From Nostoc sp. 'Peltigera membranacea cyanobiont' N6 (GTDB lineage Bacteria; Cyanobacteriota; Cyanobacteriia; Cyanobacteriales; Nostocaceae): a stretch of DNA of 64,000 bases. Made by a program: the position numbers and the translations under genes. The DNA is taken from contig NZ_CP026681.1 in the NCBI RefSeq assembly GCF_002949735.1, forward strand, positions 6,262,501 to 6,326,500, given 5' to 3'. Positions 53,535 to 61,687 of the stretch are shown here, one piece after another (the stretch's first letter is position 1; each line of letters opens with the position of its first letter). The notes under the pieces are model-generated. The model was not told the origin of the DNA. It made no database searches and saw nothing but the letters and a program-made list of their open reading frames with translations.

Positions 53535-53828
53535 GAAGTTGAACCTTTTTACTCGGAGGTTGAGCCTTTGAACTCGGAGGTTGAGCCTTTGAACTCGGAG
53601 GTTGAGCCTTTGAACTCGGAGGTTGAGCCTTTGAACTCGGAGGTTGAGCCTTTGAACTCGGAGGTTGAGCCTTTGAACTCGGAGGTTGAGCCTTTTTGCT
53701 CGGAAGTTGAGCCTTTTTGCTCGGAGGTTGAACCTTTTTACTCGGAAGTTGCACCTTTTTACTCGGAGGTTGCACCTTTTTGCTCGGAAGTTGCACCTTT
53801 GAGCCTGAACATTGAGCCTTTAAGGTTG
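53535..53828. repeat. 21-bp tandem array, 14 units, in the nirA-nrtP spacer
   Basis: Units 2-7 are identical (GAGGTTGAGCCTTTGAACTCG); units 1 and 8-14 vary, with the last two degenerate. All units are in phase, so reading frames exist on both strands (NSEVEPL-type on +, PPSSKAQ-type on -); I do not take them as genes. Starts five bases after the MITE. Confidence 0.95.
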
Positions 53829-53867
53829 AAGTATGAATTTTGCTCAACCCCCAATCCCCAATAAGTA

Positions 53868-55442
53868 CTAGCTGTTACTAACTACTAGGGCTTCCTGCTT
53901 GAGTTTCGCTCCGAAGTTTTTAATCAGTAAGTCTTGCAAGACTGGCTGCAAGTCTTCACAGGGTATACCTTTGATAACGCAAGTTCCTAAATGAGCGTCC
54001 TTGCCGACTTTGCCGCCCATATATATGTCAACGCCTTCGAGGGTTTTGCCATTTTTGCGAGTTTTCGTTCCCATCAAGCCGATGTCTGCAACTTGAGGCT
54101 GTCCGCAAGAGTTGGGGCAACCTGTCCAGTGAATTCGGACTGGATTGGTGAAGATTAAGTCTTCTTCTAAGGCTTTAATCATTGCCAGTGCGCGGTTTTT
54201 AGTTTCGATGAGGGCGAAGTTGCAAAATTGTGCGCCTGTGCAAGATACTAGCGATCGCGCCAATAAACCTGGATTAATCGAAAATCTTTCTAGCAATGGT
54301 TGTGTTAAAAATATTGCTAACCGTGAGTCAGAAATGTTGGGGATAACAATGTTTTGCTCAACAGTAAAGCGAATCTCACCACTGCCGAAAACTTCTGCTA
54401 GACGAGCAATTTCAAACATATCTTCGGCATACAACCGCCCGACGGGAATATTTAACCCTACGTAATTTAATCCCGCTTGCTTTTGTTTATATACTCCGAT
54501 ATGGTCGCGTTTTTCCCAGTCGATCTCGTCTTTTGCGGCTGCGGGTAATAATGATTTACCCAAACGGTTTTCTACTTCTGCTCGAAACTTTTCTAAACCC
54601 CATTCATCAATTAGCCACATCAAGCGGGATTTTTGCCGATTAGCACGCGGCCCGTTGTCACGAAATACTTCCAAAACCGCTCTACATACAACTACCACAT
54701 CTTCTGGAGCCACCCAAGCATTTAGAGGAATCGCCGCCTCACAACGTTTAGCTGAGAAAAAGCCACCCACAAGGATGTTAAAACCAAATTCTTGCCTATC
54801 CCCAGTCCCCTCCTTAAATGCTGGCACAAAAGCTAAATCGTTAATTTCAGCGTGAACTGAATTGTCTCTTCCACCTGCGATCGCAATATTAAACTTCCGT
54901 GGTAAGTTGCTAAACTCTGGATTCCCTTCGCCTTTGTTGGTGAGCATATCTTGAATTTGCTGTACCAACTCTCGCGTATCGTACAACTCATCTGCATCCA
55001 AACCCGCCACCGGATCGCCTGTAATATTGCGAACGTTATCCATCCCTGATTGGATAGTGGTTAAACCAACTGCGTGAAATCTATTAAAGATATCTGGTAA
55101 ATCTTCAATTCTGATTCCCCGTAATTGGATATTCTGTCTCGTAGTAATATCAGCGCAACCATCATCACCGTAACGCTGCACCACTTGAGCTAAAACACCC
55201 ATCTGACTGCTGGTGAGAATACCGTTAGGCATCCGTAACCGCATCATAAACTTCCCTGGGGTAACAGGGCGGAAAAACACGCCTACCCACTTGAGCCGAT
55301 GATCGCGATCGGTTTCGTCCATTGCTTCCCAGCCCAAGGCGGCAAATCTCTCTATCTCATCCCTGATGGCAAGTCCATCTTTTTGCGCCTTGAATTTCTC
55401 GAATTTATTGAGGCTGGTAGTCTTAGTTGTTGTGTCTGTCAT
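53868..55442 (-). CDS. nirA: Ferredoxin-nitrite reductase
   Basis: Reduces nitrite to ammonium with six electrons from ferredoxin, using sirohaem and a 4Fe-4S cluster. The cluster/sirohaem ligands are in the two Cys motifs SCTGAQFCNFALIETK and HWTGCPNSCGQPQVADIG in the C-terminal third. Two ferrodoxin-like half-domains are visible: RLRMPNGILTSSQMGVLAQV with TTRQNIQLRGIRIEDL, and NIPVGRLYAEDM with RFTVEQNIVIPNI. 524 residues, family length. No C-terminal ferredoxin extension. First gene of the nirA-nrtP-narB unit; the NtcA promoter lies about 300 nt upstream. Confidence 0.96.
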   Translation of the reverse strand: MTDTTTKTTSLNKFEKFKAQKDGLAIRDEIERFAALGWEAMDETDRDHRLKWVGVFFRPVTPGKFMMRLRMPNGILTSSQMGVLAQVVQRYGDDGCADITTRQNIQLRGIRIEDLPDIFNRFHAVGLTTIQSGMDNVRNITGDPVAGLDADELYDTRELVQQIQDMLTNKGEGNPEFSNLPRKFNIAIAGGRDNSVHAEINDLAFVPAFKEGTGDRQEFGFNILVGGFFSAKRCEAAIPLNAWVAPEDVVVVCRAVLEVFRDNGPRANRQKSRLMWLIDEWGLEKFRAEVENRLGKSLLPAAAKDEIDWEKRDHIGVYKQKQAGLNYVGLNIPVGRLYAEDMFEIARLAEVFGSGEIRFTVEQNIVIPNISDSRLAIFLTQPLLERFSINPGLLARSLVSCTGAQFCNFALIETKNRALAMIKALEEDLIFTNPVRIHWTGCPNSCGQPQVADIGLMGTKTRKNGKTLEGVDIYMGGKVGKDAHLGTCVIKGIPCEDLQPVLQDLLIKNFGAKLKQEALVVSNS

Positions 55443-55494
55443 GAGGCTGACTCTCGTGAGAATTTTTGCTGCTAATTGCCCAATATCAATAAAT

Positions 55495-55526
55495 AATTCG
55501 TAATTCGTAATTCGTAATTCGTAATT
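55495..55526. repeat. AATTCGT heptanucleotide tandem repeat in the nirA leader
   Basis: Exactly four copies of AATTCGT plus AATT, in the predicted 5' untranslated region of nirA. It is the reverse complement of the unit at 19933. Confidence 0.95.
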
Positions 55527-55741
55527 AAAAAACGATGAATTAGTAATTATTAATCAACCCGTAGTTCCATTAGGTGGTGTATTTACGAGGGTTAGGGAAT
55601 AAAAACTTAATATTTGATTACGGCTGATTATTGCTACTCAAAAGCATTCCAGGCTAGTTAAGGAAAACTTGTTGCCATTTACATGTTGGAAATTTGTCAA
55701 GCAGGTTGAGATAATGTTTATGTAACAATTTCGATACTCAT

Positions 55742-55783
55742 AACTTAAGATGAGATTTCTGTTAAAATCGTATAAATTGTTAC
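55742..55783 (-). promoter_or_regulatory. NtcA-activated promoter of nirA
   Basis: GTATAAATTGTTAC (55770-55783) is a perfect GTA-N8-TAC box. Read on the - strand it is followed after exactly 22 nt by TAAGTT (55742-55747), a TAN3T -10 element. This is the canonical class II NtcA promoter layout. Transcription should start near 55735, giving a leader of about 290 nt. NtcB sites are expected nearby but I cannot place them. Confidence 0.88.
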
Positions 55784-55959
55784 GAATTTTTGGTAAAATT
55801 GCTGAAAATGGATACATACTATGCATTTTTTGCATCAAGGTCGGCTAATGAGCTACTTAAAGCGCTTGATGAAAAGTGTTTAAAATGATCCGAGGGGTTT
55901 TGGATTGCCATAGATTAATCCAAAATCCAAAATCTAAAATCCAAAATTGAGTGGCACTT

Positions 55960-56373
55960 ATGAAACGTCGTGATTTTGTTAATTGGGTAGGTTTGGGTTT
56001 GATAGCGAGTTCTCTACCTGTAGCGATCGCAGCTTGTTCTTCTCAAACAACTTCCGCAACTGGCGATTGGCAAACAGTAGGCACTTCGGCAGATTTAGAT
56101 AAAACTGGTCAATTGCTGGCTAAAAACTCACCTGCTGGGCCTGTGTTGGTAGTCGGCACATCTAAAGGCGCAAGTCTGACAGCTGTTAACCCTACCTGTA
56201 CTCACGCAGGTTGCACCGTCGCATGGAAAGCCGAGGCCAAAAAATTCGCTTGTCCCTGTCATGGTTCGGAATTTGGAGTTGATGGTAAAGTGCTAAAAGG
56301 CCCGGCGACAGAAGCGCTTAAAACTTACGCCGCCAAAATTGAGAGTAATTCAGTTCAAGTCAAGCCAACTTAA
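55960..56373 (+). CDS. Rieske 2Fe-2S protein with Tat-like signal
   Basis: Single-domain Rieske iron-sulphur protein. The N-terminus MKRRDFVNWVGLGLIASSLP resembles a twin-Arg signal or membrane anchor, and AIAACSS could be a lipobox. The cluster ligands are in CTHAGC and CPCHGSEFG (two Cys and two His), about residues 84-108. At 137 residues it is much shorter than the cytochrome b6f PetC protein and belongs with small exported Rieske proteins of unknown partner. A GTG three codons earlier (55951) is an alternative start. Divergent from nirA; its coupling to nitrate assimilation is only positional. Confidence 0.9.
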   Translation: MKRRDFVNWVGLGLIASSLPVAIAACSSQTTSATGDWQTVGTSADLDKTGQLLAKNSPAGPVLVVGTSKGASLTAVNPTCTHAGCTVAWKAEAKKFACPCHGSEFGVDGKVLKGPATEALKTYAAKIESNSVQVKPT

Positions 56374-56393
56374 ACAATACAATTCAGGGTATC

Positions 56394-57689
56394 GTGAGTA
56401 ATATCAACCAGCTTTTGGTGCAAGCCCACACAGCATACAATGCAGCTGATTGGTCATCATTGATTCAATATTTACAACAATTAATTTTAGGTACAGACTC
56501 GAAACATCCAGAGATAGTTAAAAATCGAGAATATCTGCTGACATTAGCACTTTCAATCTTAGAGGTGGGAGATTTTCAGCAACGCTGGGAAATTACTAAA
56601 GTGTTGACTAACTTGGGAAATATTGCCATCCCACCACTCATTGAAATCTTAGAAGATGAAGATGCAGAAGAAGAATTACGCTGGTATGCAGCGCGAACTT
56701 TGGGCGAATTTCAACAGCCAGAAGCGATCGCACCCTTGGTTGAATTGTTGAAAACCGGTGAGGATGAAGAACTCAAAGCGATCGCAGCCACAGCACTAGG
56801 GCAAATGGGTACTGTTGCGATCGCTGCCTTCTCTGAACTTCTATTAAATGAAGATACACGACTTTTAGCAGTGCGATCGCTTTCCTGCATTCCCCAAACA
56901 GAAACCATCACGCCTCTGTTGAGTGTAGTGCAAGATTCACAAGCAACAATCCGCACTGCTGCAATTGAAGCCCTCAGCAGTTTTCATGACGAACGTATAC
57001 CACCAATCTTGTTAAACGCTTTGGATGATATCGCCGCTACAGTTAGGCGTGCAGCAGTGCTTGGTTTAGGTTTTCGCCCCGACTTGCGCGAAGCCTTAGA
57101 TTTGGTGACGAGATTGCAACCCAAGCTTTACGACTTTAATCTTGATGTTTGTTGTGTAGCCGCAGTTTCCCTTTCTCGGATGGGTAGTGATGAGGCTGCA
57201 AAACATTTATTTGATTTACTAATTTCACCCCAGACACCGATAAAGCTGCAATTAGAAACTATCCGCGCTTTAAGTTGGCTGGAGACACCATCTAGTTTGG
57301 AATATTTGCAAACAGCATTTAATCAAATCACTTCAGAGACACTTTGGCAAGAAATTGTTACCGTTTTGGGGCGAGTACAAAAGCCCCAAACGACACAAGC
57401 CGCAGAAATATTATTGCAAATACTGCAATCCCAGCATCTAGCCATAGAGATTGTTAGTGTAAAAAGTGCGATCGCTTTATCTTTAGGACAGTTAGGCGAA
57501 ATCCAAGCTATTGAACCATTGATTTCGCTGCTAGCTGATTCTAATGCATCAGTGAGACTACACGCGATCGCTGCACTCAAAAATTTAGATGGGGAAGCCG
57601 CACATCAAAAATTGCTGCAATTAGCCAATAATGCTGCACTCACACCAGATTTGCAACAAGGAATAGCGATCGCTTTGGCTGAGTGGTAA
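56394..57689 (+). CDS. HEAT-repeat protein in the position of nirB
   Basis: Solenoid protein of tandem HEAT/PBS-lyase-like repeats over nearly all 431 residues, for example LRWYAARTLGEFQQPEAIAP, ELKAIAATALGQMGTVAIAA, TIRTAAIEALSSFHDERIPP, VRLHAIAALKNLDGEAAHQK. Start is GTG with AGGG nearby. It starts 20 bp after the Rieske gene, so the two are probably cotranscribed. In Anabaena PCC 7120 the gene between nirA and ntcB is nirB (all0605), needed for full nitrite reductase activity; this gene is in the equivalent place and I think it is the counterpart, but I have not verified similarity, so no symbol is assigned. Phycobilin lyase activity is possible but less likely from context. Confidence 0.85.
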   Translation: MSNINQLLVQAHTAYNAADWSSLIQYLQQLILGTDSKHPEIVKNREYLLTLALSILEVGDFQQRWEITKVLTNLGNIAIPPLIEILEDEDAEEELRWYAARTLGEFQQPEAIAPLVELLKTGEDEELKAIAATALGQMGTVAIAAFSELLLNEDTRLLAVRSLSCIPQTETITPLLSVVQDSQATIRTAAIEALSSFHDERIPPILLNALDDIAATVRRAAVLGLGFRPDLREALDLVTRLQPKLYDFNLDVCCVAAVSLSRMGSDEAAKHLFDLLISPQTPIKLQLETIRALSWLETPSSLEYLQTAFNQITSETLWQEIVTVLGRVQKPQTTQAAEILLQILQSQHLAIEIVSVKSAIALSLGQLGEIQAIEPLISLLADSNASVRLHAIAALKNLDGEAAHQKLLQLANNAALTPDLQQGIAIALAEW

Positions 57690-57716
57690 ATTCTCTCAAA
57701 GATGATGGAGAGTTAG

Positions 57717-57839
57717 AGGGAGTTAACCCACATTTCTGTTAAATTTACCAGGCTGGTGAGAACACAAGGATCGCAATTGCTGAAATTTCCAAGATTAAAT
57801 GCAGCAGAAGTTAGGGAGTTACTTGACGATATTTTATGA
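57717..57839 (+). pseudogene. Remnant of an unidentified gene 3' end
   Basis: An open stretch without a start codon, preceded by an in-frame TAG, ending QLLKFPRLNAAEVRELLDDI-Leu-stop. The composition is protein-like, but the fragment is only 40 codons and I cannot name the parent. It sits just upstream of the truncated methyltransferase. Confidence 0.3.
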
Positions 57840-57857
57840 AGACTATAGTATTCGATA

Positions 57858-58346
57858 ATGACACACAAGATTATTGATTTATTTGCTGGTGCAGGTGGTT
57901 TGACTACAGGATTTCACATGGTAGGCTTTGAATCTCTATGTGCAATAGATGTAAATGCAAAAGCCTTGGCAACCTACAAGCACAATTACCAAGACACTAA
58001 AATCATTCATCAGGATATATGTAAAATTAACCCTTGTGACTTACGATTAGCCTTGGGCTTGCAGCGAGAAAAACTAACAGCCTTGATTGGCGGCCCACCA
58101 TGTCAGGGATTTTCAAGAAATATTCCTGCTGGCGATCGCTACCTCAACGATTCCCGTAACAAGCTATACCAAACCTTTTTAGAATTCGTAGAGGAGTTTA
58201 GACCCCTTTACGCCGTAATGGAGAACGTCCCCGAAATTTTGAAAGCTTACAATGGCGTAATTAGGGAAGAAATAACAGAAAAGCTTGAATCATTAGGCTA
58301 TAAAGTTGTCTCTTCATCATTAAACCAGGAAAACCTAGCTGGATAG
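57858..58346 (+). pseudogene. Truncated DNA (cytosine-5) methyltransferase
   Basis: N-terminal 162 residues of a C5-cytosine methyltransferase. Motif I (IIDLFAGAGGLTTGFHMVGF), motif IV with the catalytic Cys (LIGGPPCQGFS) and motif VI (YAVMENVPEI) are present. The frame ends after KVVSSSLNQENLAG, exactly where motif VIII should follow; the target-recognition domain and motifs IX-X are missing. Full-length family members are roughly twice to three times this size, so it should be inactive. On the opposite strand, directly after the break, lies a nuclease remnant also cut at its 3' end, so one deletion probably removed both ends. Confidence 0.88.
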
Positions 58347-58629
58347 ACTTCTTGATAATGTCTGCTCTCTGAATTACAAACAAAAATGAACTTCCGAAGT
58401 TGAAGCTATTCAGTTGGAGGGATTTGAGTGACCAACCTGTTTTAGTCATCAAGTCAACAGCATCATAGAGAAGCTTGCTTCGTCCCAAAGCGGGGTCTGA
58501 TAGAGGAATATCTTTAACATAATGAAAAATTGCTTCCCATGTGTAATCTTCTATTGACCCTATGACTGGAGATGCAATAGTCGCAATAATGGCTTGCCTT
58601 AATCTTTCAATCTCGCTGTCCGTCAACAC
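58340..58629 (-). pseudogene. Truncated type II restriction endonuclease (probable)
   Basis: About 95 residues starting MLTDSEIERLRQAIIATIAS, with IEDYTWEAIFHYVKDIPLSD and TKTGWSLKSLQLNSFNFGSS, ending near FVIQRADIIKK. The frame then runs antisense into the methyltransferase remnant to 58261, so the last 25 or so codons are not native. I do not recognise a specific nuclease family; identification rests on its overlap with a controller-type regulator gene (start inside the 3' end of that gene) and its convergence with a cytosine methyltransferase. Lacks any catalytic motif I can see, so inactive. Confidence 0.6.
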
Positions 58630-58858
58630 TCAGGGATTCCTCTACAGGTTGTAAAAATTCACTCATTGTCATACCCAAAGCCTTGGTGATATGGCTAAGA
58701 ACCCTAACAGATGGGCTTTTTAGCCCTCGCTCAAGCTGGCTGATATAAGTCCTATGCAGACCTGTCACTTCTGCAAGATACTCCTGTGACCAACCTTTTT
58801 CTGTACGACGACGCTGTAGTTCTAGTCCTAAAATTTGGTCTAGTTTACTGGGCTGCAT
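58607..58858 (-). CDS. XRE-family regulator, restriction-modification controller (C protein) type
   Basis: An 83-residue helix-turn-helix protein: LGLELQRRRTEKGWSQEYLA, EVTGLHRTYISQLERGLKSP and SVRVLSHITKALGMTMSEF match the lambda-repressor-like fold from end to end, with the recognition helix at HRTYISQLERG. The size and tight 23-bp overlap with the following nuclease remnant are typical of C proteins, which time expression of restriction genes. The frame is open to 58912 but the ATG at 58858 (MQPSKLDQILG) fits the family. It appears intact although both partner genes are truncated. A symmetrical GTATT-N3-AATAC site lies 15 bp upstream. Confidence 0.85.
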   Translation of the reverse strand: MQPSKLDQILGLELQRRRTEKGWSQEYLAEVTGLHRTYISQLERGLKSPSVRVLSHITKALGMTMSEFLQPVEESLSVDGQRD

Positions 58859-58872
58859 GAAGAAAAAGATTA

Positions 58873-58914
58873 GTATTTTGAATACAAAAGTTCTACAGAC
58901 TAAAGTATTCAAAA
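58873..58914. promoter_or_regulatory. Putative controller-protein operator
   Basis: GTATTTTGAATAC (58873-58885) is a perfect palindrome with a 3-nt centre, starting 15 bp upstream of the controller ATG. A second half pairs with it: TTTTGAATAC (58876-58885) and GTATTCAAAA (58905-58914) are exact inverted 10-mers. Paired, symmetrical sites at this distance resemble C-boxes of restriction-modification controllers. Confidence 0.55.
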
Positions 58915-59073
58915 TCTTTGCTCAAACCTCATAATGTGAATGAATTTAAAATTTCATATATTGCATAAGTCTTTTTTGGCGGAATTCACCAAAAAATTCT
59001 ATGTAAAGCGGATAATTTATGATGGGACAAATAAAAACTGATTTATACAAATGTAAATCACAGGAAAATTACT

Positions 59074-59115
59074 GTAACTAACTATACTAAATTGCGGAGA
59101 ATAAACCGTTAACTT
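59074..59115 (+). promoter_or_regulatory. NtcA-activated promoter of ntcB
   Basis: GTAACTAACTATAC (59074-59087) is a perfect GTA-N8-TAC box, followed after exactly 22 nt by TAACTT (59110-59115), a TAN3T -10. The expected start of transcription is near 59122, some 30 nt before the ntcB ATG. Same geometry as the nirA promoter. Confidence 0.88.
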
Positions 59116-59151
59116 AATGAAACTGATAAATGTAATTCAGGCTACATAAAA

Positions 59152-60099
59152 ATGCGCCTAGAGCAGTTGCAAGCCTTTCTAGCGATCGCACAAACCGGCA
59201 GCTTTCAACAAGCAGCGCGAACATCTGGTGTTACCCAATCAACGATTAGCCGACAAATCCAGGCATTGGAAGCTGATTTGGGTATAGAACTTTTTCACAG
59301 AACAAGTCACGCCAAATTGACATTGGGAGGTGAATGTTTACTACCCCGTGTCCGCAAAATTTGCCAAGAATGGGAGACAGCTACACGAGAATTAGCTGAT
59401 TTAATCGCCGGAAAGCAACCAGAACTTTGCATTGCGGTGATTCACTCCTTATGTGGATCTTACTTACCCCCAGTGTTGCAAAAATTTTGTCATGCTTATC
59501 CAGATGTGCAATTGCGAGTGACTTCATTGGGAAGCGATCGCGCCTTGAAAGTTCTTAAAGATGGATTGGTGGATTTAGCAATTGTGATGAATAATCGCTT
59601 TTTAACCACTGCTAGAGAAATGGTGGTAGAAGTACTTTATGATGAACCGATAGAAGTTTTAACCGCAGCCAATCATCCCTTAGCTCAATATGAATTCGTT
59701 CCTTGGTCGGAGCTAATTCGTTATCCCCAAGTGGTTTTTAAAGATGGTTATGGAATGCAGCGTTTAATACAAGATAGATTTGACCGAATGGAAGCTAAAC
59801 TCCAGGCGGCTTTAGAGGTAAATACTCTAGATGCCTTCCGGGGAGTAGTGCGCCAAGGAGAACTGATAGCTTTGCTTCCTCAATCAGCATTAATGGAAGC
59901 TCGTCTTGACCCTACCCTAGCGATTCGCTCCTTGGAGAACAATAGTATTAGTGGTTTAGCAGATGGTTCGAGTTTGACTCGGCGAGTAGTTATGGTAACA
60001 ACTCAAGACCGACTGCAAATTCCCCCCATCAAGCACTTTTGGCAACTCGTGCGCGAAAATATCCCATTACAAATCGATCGGAAGCGATCGGTTTCTTAA
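59152..60099 (+). CDS. ntcB: LysR-type nitrate assimilation activator
   Basis: Transcription activator that binds the nir operon promoter together with NtcA and raises expression when nitrate or nitrite is present. The N-terminal winged helix-turn-helix is clear (MRLEQLQAFLAIAQTGSFQQ; GVTQSTISRQIQALEADLGI), followed by a periplasmic-binding-like effector domain (LCIAVIHSLCGSYLPPVLQK; LVDLAIVMNNRF; RGVVRQGELIALLPQSAL). 315 residues, family length. Placement near nirA and a canonical NtcA promoter directly upstream support NtcB rather than another LysR protein. Followed by a heptamer repeat block and cnaT. Confidence 0.92.
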   Translation: MRLEQLQAFLAIAQTGSFQQAARTSGVTQSTISRQIQALEADLGIELFHRTSHAKLTLGGECLLPRVRKICQEWETATRELADLIAGKQPELCIAVIHSLCGSYLPPVLQKFCHAYPDVQLRVTSLGSDRALKVLKDGLVDLAIVMNNRFLTTAREMVVEVLYDEPIEVLTAANHPLAQYEFVPWSELIRYPQVVFKDGYGMQRLIQDRFDRMEAKLQAALEVNTLDAFRGVVRQGELIALLPQSALMEARLDPTLAIRSLENNSISGLADGSSLTRRVVMVTTQDRLQIPPIKHFWQLVRENIPLQIDRKRSVS

Positions 60100-60101
60100 A
60101 C

Positions 60102-60205
60102 GTCATTGGTCATTAGTCATTAGTCATTGGTCATTGGTCATTGGTGATTAGTCATTGGTCATTGGTCATTGGTGATTAGTCATTAGTCATTAGTCATTGG
60201 TCATT
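60102..60205. repeat. CATTGGT/CATTAGT heptanucleotide tandem repeat
   Basis: About 14-15 consecutive heptamers, alternating between GTCATTG and GTCATTA types, between ntcB and cnaT. Part of the STRR class of Nostoc repeats. The GACAAAGGACAA text that follows, up to the cnaT start, is also repetitive. Confidence 0.95.
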
Positions 60206-60255
60206 ATCGGTTATTCACAAAGGACAATGGACAAATGACAAAGGACAAAAAACAA

Positions 60256-61308
60256 ATGAGCAATGTATTTAGGGAATTACTAAAAAAAGTAGGTAGCGGA
60301 AACCACACGGGCGAAAATTTAACTCGTGCCGAAGCAGCCAGCGCTACTAAAATGATGCTGCTGGGTGAAGCGACACCAGCCCAAATCGGAGCGTTTTTGA
60401 TTGCTCATCGAATCAAGCGTCCTACGGGGGAAGAGTTAGCGGGAATGTTGGATGCTTATGATGAATTGGGGCCAAAACTGCAACCATTCGACTCTGGACG
60501 AATTGCGATCGCTCTTGGTGTCCCTTATGATGGCAGAACCCGCACAGCACCAATTAGTCCGGTGACAGCTTTAATACTCGCCGCAGTTGGACAACCAGTG
60601 GTAATGCACGGTGGCGATCGCCTCCCAACAAAGTACGGCTTACCCCTGATCGATATTTGGCAAGGTTTAGGAGTTGATTGGACTACTCTACCACTAGCAA
60701 AAACCCAGCAAGTGTTTGAGCAAACAGGAATTGGGTTTATTTATCTACCTCAGCATTTTCCCTTAACTAAAAGTATTTGGGAGTACCGCGACCAGCTTGG
60801 TAAACGTCCACCCTTAGCGACAATGGAGCTAATTTGGTGTCCTTATGCTGGTGATGCTCACGTAATTGCTGGATTTGTTCATCCGCCAACAGAAGGGATG
60901 TTTCAGATAGCTTTGGGGCTGCGGGAAGTAACAAAATTTACATTAGTCAAAGGATTGGAAGGTAGTTGTGACTTACCGCGCGATCGCACTGCAATTATCA
61001 GCTTATCTCCATGCGTAGCATCTCAAGAGGTAGAACGATTGCACCTCGTACCGCGTGATTACGGCTTTACTACCAAGAACGTACCCCTTGGAACTACTGA
61101 AGAACTGGTGGCAGATATTCAAGAGATTTTGGCAGGTAAACCAGGCGAACTAATGCAAACAGCCTTGTGGAATGGCGGATTTTATCTATGGCGGAGTGGT
61201 ATTTGTTCAGATATGCCAGAGGGTTTAGCTAAAGCAGAAGAATTATTAACCAATGGTACAGTAGCAGCTAAACTCCAAGAACTTAGCCAGATAGTAAATT
61301 CACTTTAA
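60256..61308 (+). CDS. cnaT: CnaT, anthranilate phosphoribosyltransferase-like protein for nir operon expression
   Basis: Member of the glycosyltransferase family 3/TrpD-like fold. In Anabaena the homologue (all0601, cnaT) next to ntcB is required for expression of the nir operon by an unknown mechanism (established knowledge). Residues include LTRAEAASATKMMLLGEATP (N-terminal helical domain), AIALGVPYDGRTRTAPISPV and VVMHGGDRLPTKYGLPLIDI (where TrpD has its phosphoribosyl-pyrophosphate loop; the loop here is RTRTAP and not the usual GTGGD, so transferase activity is doubtful). I choose the ATG at 60256 because the seven codons before it (from 60235) are repeat-type sequence. Downstream partner of ntcB. 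Confidence 0.88.
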   Translation: MSNVFRELLKKVGSGNHTGENLTRAEAASATKMMLLGEATPAQIGAFLIAHRIKRPTGEELAGMLDAYDELGPKLQPFDSGRIAIALGVPYDGRTRTAPISPVTALILAAVGQPVVMHGGDRLPTKYGLPLIDIWQGLGVDWTTLPLAKTQQVFEQTGIGFIYLPQHFPLTKSIWEYRDQLGKRPPLATMELIWCPYAGDAHVIAGFVHPPTEGMFQIALGLREVTKFTLVKGLEGSCDLPRDRTAIISLSPCVASQEVERLHLVPRDYGFTTKNVPLGTTEELVADIQEILAGKPGELMQTALWNGGFYLWRSGICSDMPEGLAKAEELLTNGTVAAKLQELSQIVNSL

Positions 61309-61687
61309 ATTTAACTCTAATTGCTTTGCTCAAATTTTCGTTATACACTTATAAATTTTTCCACCGACTTACTTACTTGTAATTGGAATTGCTATCGTGA
61401 ACTACCTACACTGTACCGTCAGGTCAGTATAGGCTTCCCAATTCATAGGCTTTTTGTAACATAAGATCACTATGAATTTGCCAAGTTAGGTTTTTATTGA
61501 GCCAGAATCGGTAAGGTAATCATAAATTCTTAGATTTAATGCGATCGCTATTGTCTGTTTGGAGAGGGTTTTGCAATGTATCTTTCTACACTGTAGTATC
61601 CTAATAACTAACCAAGGAGCATTGTTAACCAAGGTTAAATATTTTGTGACTCCAAACAGGGGAATTTATTGAGATCCTTGATAGGAA
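61309..61687. other. Spacer between cnaT and LCP gene
   Basis: Converging genes. The text GTGAACTACCTACACTG and TAGGCTTCCCAATTCATAGG near 61396-61450 reminds me of 3' ends of IS200/IS605-type TnpB elements in Nostoc, so an old insertion remnant is possible. No open frame supports it. One HIP1 octamer at 61541. Confidence 0.35.

Noticed and set aside
53535..53828. CRISPR-like short repeats
   Set aside because: Head-to-tail 21-bp units without spacers and no cas genes in the window; same for 16206-16499.
53485..53864. Overlapping repeat-rich reading frames on both strands (PPSSKAQ-type and NSEVEPL-type peptides)
   Set aside because: They are by-products of a 21-bp array, whose period is divisible by three; no ribosome site and no non-repeat domain.
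4618..57680. Numerous GCGATCGC octamers
   Set aside because: HIP1 sites are normal for cyanobacteria and scattered in and between genes; not local regulatory sites.
58261..58340. C-terminal part of the nuclease-remnant frame
   Set aside because: It is antisense to the methyltransferase coding sequence beyond the deletion junction, so not native nuclease.
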